Assembly (NCBI RefSeq): GCF_015070375.1
Contig: NZ_JADCLL010000007.1
Location: forward strand, 1-64,000
DNA: 64,000 nucleotides
DNA from: Nocardioides kribbensis
GTDB lineage: Bacteria > Actinomycetota > Actinomycetes > Propionibacteriales > Nocardioidaceae
Reading direction: 5' to 3'
Shown: positions 58,421 through 64,000 of the stretch, piece by piece
How positions within the stretch are numbered: position 1 is the first letter of the stretch
Layout: the number at the start of each line of letters is the position of its first letter
The notes under the pieces: model-generated
Told to the model about the DNA's origin: nothing
The model's database searches: none
What the model saw: only the letters and a program-made list of their open reading frames with translations
Made by a program: the position numbers and the translations under genes

Positions 58421-59254
58421 TCAGGCCCCGAAGGTGGGGGTGCGCTTGGCCACGAAGGCCGCGACGCCCTCGCGGCCGTCGGCGCCGCCGGCCAGCTCCC
58501 GGATGGCCAGGGCCTCCGCGCGCAGCCGGGCCTCGGGGTGCTCCTCGACCGCGCCGCGCAGGAGTCGCTTGCTCGCGGCGTACGCCGGGGCCGAGCCCGC
58601 CGCCAGCGTGGCCACGACCCCCTCGACGCACGCGTCGAGCTCCGCCGCCGGCACGACGCGGGCCACGAGACCGGCGTCGAGCAGCTCGGCCGCGGTGAGC
58701 CGGTCGTTGAGCAGCGCCAGGCGCAGCACCCGGTGCAGGCCGAGGGTGTGGGTGAGCATGCTCGTGCCGCCGTCGACCGACAGCCCGAGGCGGGTGTAGC
58801 CGAGGCTGAAGGTCGCGGTGTCGGCGGCCAGCACGAGGTCGGCGGCGGCCGCGAGCGGGAAGCCGGCCCCGGCCGCCGCGCCCTGCACCACCGAGACCAC
58901 GACGGCCTCGCTGCGCACCAGCTCGGAGACCACGCGGTGCAGGCGGTCGGCGAGCTCGTCGACGTAGCCCGGCAGGTCCTCGGCCCCCGCGAAGGCCGCG
59001 ACGTCGCCGCCGACGCAGAAGAAGCGCCCCGTGCTAGCGAGCACGACCACCCGGGCGGCGTCGGCCGCCGCGCGGCGCACGGCGGTGAAGAGCTGGTCGA
59101 CGGAGTCGAGGTGCACCGGGTTGCCGCGGTCGGCGTCGACCAGGGTGATCCGGGCGACGCCGTCGGCGAACGCGTAGCGGACGTGCGACGGGCCGGTGTC
59201 GGTGTCGGTGTCGCGGGAGGGGCCGACGGCGGCTGAGGGGTCGTGGGGCGCCAT
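58421..59254 (-). CDS. Enoyl-CoA hydratase/isomerase family protein
   Basis: 277 residues from ATG 59254. Crotonase fold: STGRFFCVGGDVAAF (oxyanion hole), VVQGAAAGAGFPLAAAADLV (second oxyanion and helix), LGYTRLGLSVDGG with the place of the usual catalytic Glu taken by Ser/Val-Asp. C-terminal SKRLLRGAVEEH. Likely acts on acyl-CoA; the missing Glu makes an isomerase or hydrolase role possible. Confidence 0.85.
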   Translation of the reverse strand: MAPHDPSAAVGPSRDTDTDTGPSHVRYAFADGVARITLVDADRGNPVHLDSVDQLFTAVRRAAADAARVVVLASTGRFFCVGGDVAAFAGAEDLPGYVDELADRLHRVVSELVRSEAVVVSVVQGAAAGAGFPLAAAADLVLAADTATFSLGYTRLGLSVDGGTSMLTHTLGLHRVLRLALLNDRLTAAELLDAGLVARVVPAAELDACVEGVVATLAAGSAPAYAASKRLLRGAVEEHPEARLRAEALAIRELAGGADGREGVAAFVAKRTPTFGA

Positions 59255-59302
59255 GACCGTCACTCTGCCACCGGCAGGGCCCGCGCTCGCCCGACGTCCA
59301 GA

Positions 59303-59344
59303 GGCCGAGGTCGGGGGGCCGAGGTCGGGGGGCCGAGGTCGGGG
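59303..59344. repeat. Three tandem 14-bp repeats
   Basis: GGCCGAGGTCGGGG at 59303, 59317 and 59331, exact copies. Probably slipped-strand expansion beside the 56-bp element. Confidence 0.9.
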
Positions 59345-59348
59345 GCGG

Positions 59349-59483
59349 CGGGAGCCGACGTCGCACAGCACCTACGCGGATCACGCAATTGCGCGATCCA
59401 GACCCGCTCCGCGCCCGGTCACGGGCTCGGGAGCCGACGTCGCACAGCACCTACGCGGATCACGCAATTGCGCGATCCAGACC
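59349..59483. repeat. 56-bp direct repeat with CGCAATTGCG palindrome
   Basis: Identical copies at 59349-59404 and 59428-59483, 79 bases apart. Each contains GGATCACGCAATTGCG followed by CGATCC: an outer GGATC/GATCC pair around the perfect palindrome CGCAATTGCG. May be a protein-binding or REP-type element. Confidence 0.9.
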
Positions 59484-59690
59484 GCCCCGCGCCCGGGCTT
59501 TGCACGATCCGCGCGGTCGGCGGCGCCGACCGGCTGCTGCAACCGCGCAAAGTCGGGGCTCGACCACGCCGCTCGACGGCCGACGGGGCGTCGGCTGGGG
59601 GCTCCCTCCTCTGCCGGGGTCCGCGCCTCGCTCGGCGGGCGCACGTGCGCCACGTGACCAGGCCGGCCGAGCCGGGCCGCTCGGCCGAGT

Positions 59691-59720
59691 CAGGCGGGGT
59701 CAGGCGGGGTCAGGCGGGGT
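59691..59720. repeat. Three tandem CAGGCGGGGT units
   Basis: Exact 10-bp repeat at 59691, 59701 and 59711 with a decayed fourth. Confidence 0.85.
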
Positions 59721-59735
59721 CAGGCAGGTCCGGAC

Positions 59736-59819
59736 CAGGCCGGGTCGGGGTCGACGGCCAGCCAGGGCCAGCCAGGGCCAGCCGGGGCCGGATCAGGCCG
59801 GGTCGGGGTCGACGGCCAG
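59736..59819. repeat. 26-bp duplication of a gene's 3' end
   Basis: 59736-59761 and 59794-59819 are identical. The right copy encodes the last residues (LAVDPDPA) and most of the stop of the phosphotransferase gene; the left copy lies beyond the stop. Records a local duplication. Confidence 0.85.
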
Positions 59820-60857
59820 TCCGGCGTCCAGCAGGGGGCCGACGGACTCGCCGGCCGAGGAGAGCCCCTCGCCCCCAGCGGCTCGGTGGCGGTGGTCGAT
59901 GCCGGCGGCGATGACGGCGAGCTTGTAGTAGCCGAGGGCGAGATGGCGCCCGAGGTCGACCAGCGGCACGCCACCGGCGCGCTCGTAGGCCGCGGCCAGG
60001 CCGGCCACGTCGGGCACGCGCGTCTCGGTCCAGGCCGACGGGAACCCGAGCACCTGGTCGAAGGCCGGGTGGCGGTAGACGCACATCATGGCCACGTCGG
60101 CGACCGGGTCGCCGATCGTCGACAGCTCCCAGTCGACGATCGCCGCGACCTCGACCGGGCCGGTGGCGGGCACGCGCAGCAGCGTGTTGTCGATGCGGTA
60201 GTCGCCGTGCACGATGCCGGTGGAGCGCTGCTCGGGCAGGCGCTCCCCCAGGCGGGCGGCGAGCGCCCCGGCCGCGCGGCGCACGGGCTCGGGCTGGGCC
60301 TCGCCCACGATCTCCCACTGGCCCGACCACCGCTTGAGCTGGCGGGCGGCGTAGCCGTCAGGGCGTCCGAAGCGCTCGAGGCCGACGGCGACGTGGTCGA
60401 CCTCGTGCAGCCGGGCGAGGGCGTCGGCCAGGGCCGCCACGGCCGCCTCGACCCGGTCGTCGGGCAGCCCGGCGAGGTCGTCGGCCGACTGCAGTGAGCG
60501 GCCCTCGACGAAGCGGGCCACCGCGAAGGGACCGCCGATGAGCGACTCGTCCTCGCTCAGCGCCACCGCCGGCGGCACGGGGACCCCCGCGCGGCCCAGG
60601 GCGCTGGTCACCCGGAACTCGCGGGCCACGTCGTGCGCCGACGGCGTCCGGCCCGCCCGCGGCGGCGTACGGAGCACCCACGCGGCCTCGCCGTCGTCGA
60701 GGCGGACGGTGAGGTTGGAGCGGCCGCCGGAGACGAGGCGCGCCCGCAGGGGCGCCGCCGGCGGCTCGCCGGCCTCGGTCATGACCGCGGCCACGGCCAC
60801 GAGCTCGTCGGCGCTGAGCCCGGCGTCGCCGGGGGTGTCCTGGTCGGTCGCGGTCAC
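59793..60857 (-). CDS. Aminoglycoside-phosphotransferase-fold kinase (ACAD10/FadE36-like)
   Basis: 354 residues. Kinase fold: LVSGGRSNLTVRLDDGEAAW (ATP loop), GIVHGDYRIDNTLL (catalytic Asp near 218) and IVDWELSTIGDP (metal Asp). This subgroup is usually linked to acyl-CoA metabolism rather than drug resistance, and the crotonase gene nearby agrees. The 3' end is duplicated just downstream. Confidence 0.87.
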   Translation of the reverse strand: MTATDQDTPGDAGLSADELVAVAAVMTEAGEPPAAPLRARLVSGGRSNLTVRLDDGEAAWVLRTPPRAGRTPSAHDVAREFRVTSALGRAGVPVPPAVALSEDESLIGGPFAVARFVEGRSLQSADDLAGLPDDRVEAAVAALADALARLHEVDHVAVGLERFGRPDGYAARQLKRWSGQWEIVGEAQPEPVRRAAGALAARLGERLPEQRSTGIVHGDYRIDNTLLRVPATGPVEVAAIVDWELSTIGDPVADVAMMCVYRHPAFDQVLGFPSAWTETRVPDVAGLAAAYERAGGVPLVDLGRHLALGYYKLAVIAAGIDHRHRAAGGEGLSSAGESVGPLLDAGLAVDPDPA

Positions 60858-61012
60858 CGGGGCCTCTCCTGCCGGGCGGCCCCGGCGTCGGGTCGCACTC
60901 TACGGAGGTCCGCCGCACCGTGGCGGCACGTGCCCGTCGGCGAGTGCACTGTGGCGGCGCGGTCTGCTGCGTTCAGCCTCGCCGCGGCCCGGATCCGCGT
61001 ATTTTGCCGTCC

Positions 61013-62773
61013 ATGGCAGACGCGACACCCGACGAGGCCGGCGCCGACCTCGTCGACCGGTGGCTCACGCACCGCGACGGCGGCGCCGACGCGCGCGCTG
61101 CCGAGCTGCGCCGCCAGGGCGCGGCGCTGCGGGAGCGCACGGGTCGGCCGGCACCGCCCGAGGACGTCGCCGCCCCGGCCTCCGAGCGGCTCGACAGCAC
61201 CACCAACCCTGCGGCCCCGGCCGCCAGCCGCGAGCTCGACGCGTACGACGCCGCCACCGCCCACCCGCTGCCCCCCTCGGGGGGCATCCGCCCCGGTCTC
61301 GGACTCGCCGACTTCGAGCCGGTCATCATCCCCTCGGCGCGCCGCCCGAAGTCCGAGCCCCGCCGCGGCCTCCTCGCCCGCCGCCGCGCCACCGAGCCCA
61401 GCGACGCCGTCCCGGTCGACACGGTCGACACGGGCGACCCGGGCGACCCGGGCGACCCGGGCGACCCGGTCCCCGGCACCGTCCCTGACACCGTGGCCGA
61501 CCCGACGACGGGCGCCCCCGCTGCCGCTCTCCCCGAGCCCGCCCCCGTCGTCGACGCTGCACCGGACCTTGAGCCGGCACCGGACCCGGAACCGAGCCCC
61601 TCCCCCGCGCAACCCGGTGACGCCGTGGCCGCGGGTCGCGCCATCGTCGACCTCATCGACCACCCCGCCCCGCCCCCGACGGCCGAGGGACGAGCACCAG
61701 CCCCCACCCCCGTGGTCGAGGGACGAGCACCGGCCCCCACCCCCGTGGTCGAGGAGCGAGCGCAGCGAGCGTCTCGAAACCACCCCACCCGCACGGCCGT
61801 CCCCACCGACCCCCCGCCCCCGCCCACGACCACGCGCGCCGACGCGGTGAGTGCCGGCCGCGCCGTCTTCGACCTCCTCGCCGCGACAGCCGCTCCGCCC
61901 ACCACCCCGCCGCGCGCCGCCACGCCGATCCCGCCGGTCTCGCCGAACGAGCGGAAGACCGACCCGGCCTCCGACCGGCGTCGGACGGCGCCCACCACCC
62001 GTGGCTCGGCAGCCCCCCGCCCCGCGAAGCCGACCACACCCGCCAAGCCCGCCAAGCCCGCCAAGCCCGCCAAGCCCGCCAAGCAGGAGAAGCAGGAGAA
62101 GCAGGAGAAGCAGGAGAAGCCTCCGCGGGTCGCCCGGCTCCGGGAGACGGCCGCGCGGGCCCAGGCGGCGACGCAGACCTCGTCCGCACCCGTCCCCTCC
62201 GGTGCCGCCCCCACGCACGCCCCCGCCTCCGCCCCGGAGGCAGGCGCGGCCCCCCGGCGTACGCCTGCGGCGGCCCGGTCGGTGTTCAGCGACTTCGCCC
62301 ACCAGACCCGCGGCGAGACGCCGCCGCGGCCGGCGCCGAGCGGCCCGCCGCCCCAGGTCGACTTCGCGCCCCGCGCAGCGCTGCGGCGACTGGTGGGCCT
62401 GCTGGTGCTGGCCGGGGTGGCGGCGAGCGGCTACCTCGCCTGGCAGGCCTGGCAGGTCCGCACCGAGGAGCGCCTGGGCCTCGCCGGCATCGCCCTGCTG
62501 TCCACCGCGGTGGTGTGGGCGGTGTGGGCCGGCTCCAGCCCGCCCCGGCTCTCGGTGCGCGGCGGCCAGCTCGAGATCCGGCGCAGCGGCGGTCGTCAGG
62601 TCTTCGACCTGGCCAACCGCTACACCGACATCGAGCTGCTCGGCACCCCCGGACGCCGCGGCTGGCGGGTGCTGATCCACCGCCGCGGGATGTCCCCCGT
62701 GGAGATCGACTCCTCGATGGTCGACCCCCGTGGCTTCACCGAGGTGCTGCGCTACTACCGACCCGACCTCTGA
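61013..62773 (+). CDS. Low-complexity protein with C-terminal membrane domain
   Basis: 586 residues from ATG 61013. Residues ~130-420 are disordered and Pro/Ala-rich, containing tandem repeats at DNA and protein level (GDP units, PAK units, KQE units). Two membrane helices follow (about 463-480, 492-508) and a C-terminal PH-like domain (RLSVRGGQLEIRRSGGRQVF, DIELLGTPGRRGWRVLIHRR). Membrane protein of unknown role; the long variable linker likely spans between the N-terminal head and the membrane. Confidence 0.75.
   Translation: MADATPDEAGADLVDRWLTHRDGGADARAAELRRQGAALRERTGRPAPPEDVAAPASERLDSTTNPAAPAASRELDAYDAATAHPLPPSGGIRPGLGLADFEPVIIPSARRPKSEPRRGLLARRRATEPSDAVPVDTVDTGDPGDPGDPGDPVPGTVPDTVADPTTGAPAAALPEPAPVVDAAPDLEPAPDPEPSPSPAQPGDAVAAGRAIVDLIDHPAPPPTAEGRAPAPTPVVEGRAPAPTPVVEERAQRASRNHPTRTAVPTDPPPPPTTTRADAVSAGRAVFDLLAATAAPPTTPPRAATPIPPVSPNERKTDPASDRRRTAPTTRGSAAPRPAKPTTPAKPAKPAKPAKPAKQEKQEKQEKQEKPPRVARLRETAARAQAATQTSSAPVPSGAAPTHAPASAPEAGAAPRRTPAAARSVFSDFAHQTRGETPPRPAPSGPPPQVDFAPRAALRRLVGLLVLAGVAASGYLAWQAWQVRTEERLGLAGIALLSTAVVWAVWAGSSPPRLSVRGGQLEIRRSGGRQVFDLANRYTDIELLGTPGRRGWRVLIHRRGMSPVEIDSSMVDPRGFTEVLRYYRPDL
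61432..61467 (+). repeat. Four tandem GGGCGACCC units (in CDS)
   Basis: Nine-base repeat at 61432, 61441, 61450, 61459 coding for Gly-Asp-Pro units; length change would keep frame. Confidence 0.9.
61685..61750 (+). repeat. Two tandem 33-bp units (in CDS)
   Basis: 61685-61717 and 61718-61750 differ at one base; each codes EGRAPAPTPVV. Directly abuts the palindromic element at 61745. Confidence 0.9.
61745..61783 (+). repeat. REP-like palindromic element inside the CDS
   Basis: GTGGTCGAGGAGCGAGCGC then AGCGAGCGTCTCGAAACCAC: outer GTGGT/ACCAC, inner GAGCGAGCGC type symmetry. I recall this sequence as an abundant intergenic repeat in Nocardioides and relatives. Here it is read in frame as VVEERAQRASRNH. 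Confidence 0.7.
62042..62116 (+). repeat. Tandem 9-bp repeats coding PAK and KQE units (in CDS)
   Basis: About four GCCAAGCCC units, then AAGCAGGAG four times. They make the linker basic just before the membrane domain. Confidence 0.85.
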
Positions 62774-62841
62774 CCCGGCCCCCACCTCTGACCCGACCCC
62801 CGACCCCCGACCCGACCGTCGGGCGCTCGCCCGCCGGGCGC

Positions 62842-63390
62842 TCAGGGCACGGCGACCCAGTAGCGGCGCTTGTCGCCCCGCACGTCCTCGCACACCCCGC
62901 CGCAGCGCTCGACGGTGCGCGCGGAGGCCAGGTTGTCGACGTCGCAGGTCACCAGCACGCGGTCGAGCCCCAGCTCCCCCGCCTCACCGACGGCGAGCGC
63001 GAGCGCACGCGAGGCATGGCCCTCACGACGCCGGGCCGGCCGCACCGAGTAGCCGACGTGCCCCCCGGTCTCGAGCAGGTACGGCGTCAGCTCGTGGCGC
63101 AGGTCGAGAAAGCCCACGACCTCCTCGACCCCGTCCGCCGTGTCGACGATCCACCAGAAGGTGGAGTGCACCAGCGGCCCGTGCGGGCCTTCGCCCAGCG
63201 CCACCGACCGGTCGGCGTACGGCGTGAGCGCCTCGACCCACGCGTGGCAGCCGGCCGGGGTCAGGTCGCGCCGCAGGGCCGGCGGCAGGAGCCAGACACC
63301 GCTGCCGGCGGGGTGCTCGTCGCCGAAGTCGGCGAGGGTCTGCGCCCAGCTCGTCGCGAGGCGGGCGTCGGGGCGGCGCAGCTCGGTCAC
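62842..63390 (-). CDS. GNAT-family N-acetyltransferase
   Basis: 182 residues. GNAT core: EEVVGFLDLRHELTPYLLE, GHVGYSVRPARRREGHASRA (acetyl-CoA loop, RRxGxA-type), LDRVLVTCDVDNLASARTVE and CGGV. Acetylates an unknown amine, often a small molecule or a protein N-terminus. Followed downstream on the left by short CCGACC repeats (62774-62815). Confidence 0.88.
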   Translation of the reverse strand: MTELRRPDARLATSWAQTLADFGDEHPAGSGVWLLPPALRRDLTPAGCHAWVEALTPYADRSVALGEGPHGPLVHSTFWWIVDTADGVEEVVGFLDLRHELTPYLLETGGHVGYSVRPARRREGHASRALALAVGEAGELGLDRVLVTCDVDNLASARTVERCGGVCEDVRGDKRRYWVAVP

Positions 63391-63416
63391 GGGGCCAGTG
63401 GACCGCAGACGCCGAC

Positions 63417-63450
63417 GGGGGCGCCACCGGATTGCTCCGGTGACGCCCCC
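63417..63450 (-). terminator. Intrinsic terminator after ndh
   Basis: GGGGGCGCCACCGG (63417-63430) pairs with CCGGTGACGCCCCC (63437-63450), one mismatch, loop ATTGCT; 17 bases past the ndh stop. Confidence 0.8.
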
Positions 63451-63466
63451 GCGGTGGCGGTCTGTC

Positions 63467-64000
63467 TCAGACCCGCTCGCCGGTCTTGACGCCGCGCTGA
63501 CCGGCGTCGGTGAGGCGGGCCTCCTCGACGGCCTGGGCCTCGAGCTCGGCGCGCCGCGTGGTCTCGAGCAGCTCGCGCGAGGCCTCGTAGGAGCCCGGCG
63601 CGGACACCAGGTCGGTCGCGCCCCCTCGCAGTCGCGAGAGCGCGTTGCGCCCGAAGATCTGCTGCTCGGTGGAGGTGCGCTCGGAGCGACCGCGGCCGAG
63701 GAACGACACGAACCAGTGCAGCACCGCGGTGACGCGGTTCTTGAAGCCGGTGATGTAGACGAGGTGGACCGCCAGCCACATCAGCCAGGCGATGAAGCCG
63801 GTGAGGCGGATCTTGCCGATCATCGCGACGGCCCGGAAGCGGCTGATGGTGGCCATCGAGCCCTTGTCGAAGTACTTGAACGGCTCCTGGGCCGGCTTGC
63901 CCTTGACCCGGCCGTCGATCTCCTTGGCGGCGTACTTGGCGCCCTGGATCGCGACCTGGGCGACACCGGGGAGGTTGTCGAGGGCGATCATGTCGCCGAC
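63467..64000 (-). CDS. ndh: Type II NADH dehydrogenase, C-terminal part (runs off the window)
   Basis: The last ~178 residues of an Ndh/NDH-2: LPGVAQVAIQGAKYAAKEID, PFKYFDKGSMATISRFRAVA, then the membrane-binding helices FIAWLMWLAVHLVYITGFKN and VLHWFVSFLGRGRSER. The frame continues past 64000, so the FAD and NADH domains are outside. Transfers electrons from NADH to menaquinone without pumping protons. Confidence 0.92.
   Translation of the reverse strand, partial: VGDMIALDNLPGVAQVAIQGAKYAAKEIDGRVKGKPAQEPFKYFDKGSMATISRFRAVAMIGKIRLTGFIAWLMWLAVHLVYITGFKNRVTAVLHWFVSFLGRGRSERTSTEQQIFGRNALSRLRGGATDLVSAPGSYEASRELLETTRRAELEAQAVEEARLTDAGQRGVKTGERV

Larger units (their letters stand above)
59255..59792. 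other. Gene-free, repeat-rich region
   Basis: 538 bases with three kinds of repeats: three tandem 14-bp units (59303-59344), two copies of a 56-bp palindrome-bearing element (59349-59404, 59428-59483), and three tandem 10-bp CAGGCGGGGT units (59691-59720), followed by a duplicated gene end. Open frames across it are GC-driven and I see no supportable gene. Confidence 0.8.

Noticed and set aside
59281..59760. CRISPR-like array
   Set aside because: Repeat units are contiguous or number only two, there are no unique spacers of regular size, and no cas genes occur.
60854..62893. 679-residue open frame on the minus strand
   Set aside because: Antisense shadow of the repeat-rich membrane protein gene; composition is Gly/Arg/Val noise of a high-GC region with no motif or ribosome site.

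Overview
The window is high-GC actinobacterial chromosome carrying one complete-looking temperate siphovirus prophage. Host genes fit a Nocardioidaceae-like bacterium, but that placement is inference: an F420-dependent LLM oxidoreductase, a GT87 mannosyltransferase, a MutT1-type Nudix/phosphatase fusion, a MerR-DICT regulator, and a palindromic repeat that I recall as common in that family. GTG starts and leaderless-looking promoters are frequent.

Left host flank (1-7550): pstS with PHO-box-like repeats, a MutT1-type hydrolase, a membrane-anchored unknown, a copper cassette (copA, copZ, csoR with a clear CsoR operator/promoter) and a cold-shock protein with a long leader.

Prophage (about 7551-48968, 41.4 kb): it is integrated in a tRNA-Lys(UUU) gene and bounded by a 47-bp direct repeat. 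The intact tRNA is at the right end (48923-48995). Its 5' half and everything upstream of it are now phage DNA. Reading rightward there is an immunity/switch region (ImmA-like protease, XRE repressor, phased GCAGGT operator, Cro-like gene, Xis). Next comes a very dense early operon (9.3-22.9 kb) of mostly 40-280-residue proteins joined by ATGA/GTGA overlaps. It holds a YqaJ-type exonuclease, a C5 DNA methyltransferase, RusA, a WhiB protein, SSB, a replication initiator with an origin-like palindrome cluster, a DnaB helicase and an HNH protein. The late operon (23.3-45.8 kb) follows: HNH, TerS, a TerL split into two reading frames, portal, MuF-like protein, scaffold, an HK97 capsid protein with an inserted beta domain, head-tail connectors, major tail protein, tail-assembly chaperones with a -1 frameshift at CCCAAAA, a 1254-residue tape measure, tail tip and fibre proteins, and lysis genes. 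Inside it lies a single antisense DUF2510 membrane gene (a moron). The right end holds a small leftward operon with its own promoter (zinc ribbon, ribbon-helix-helix, DUF6221, unknown), a DUF3263 protein and the tyrosine integrase.

Right host flank (48996-64000): GT87 mannosyltransferase; a divergent regulatory locus in which a sigma region-2-only protein is translationally coupled to a MerR-DICT protein and faces a LuxR regulator whose receiver has Glu in place of the phosphoacceptor Asp, with four copies of an 11-bp repeat in the shared promoter region; SDR and FAD-reductase genes; the F420 enzyme; a Rho-N-domain protein; HAD phosphatase; enoyl-CoA hydratase; an aminoglycoside-phosphotransferase-fold kinase; a repeat-rich membrane protein; GNAT; and the 3' part of a type II NADH dehydrogenase running off the end.

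The strongest candidates for something new are the split-sigma-like locus at 50.3-52.5 kb, the split terminase, the antisense moron, and the replacement of the host tRNA-Lys 5' half and upstream region by phage DNA.
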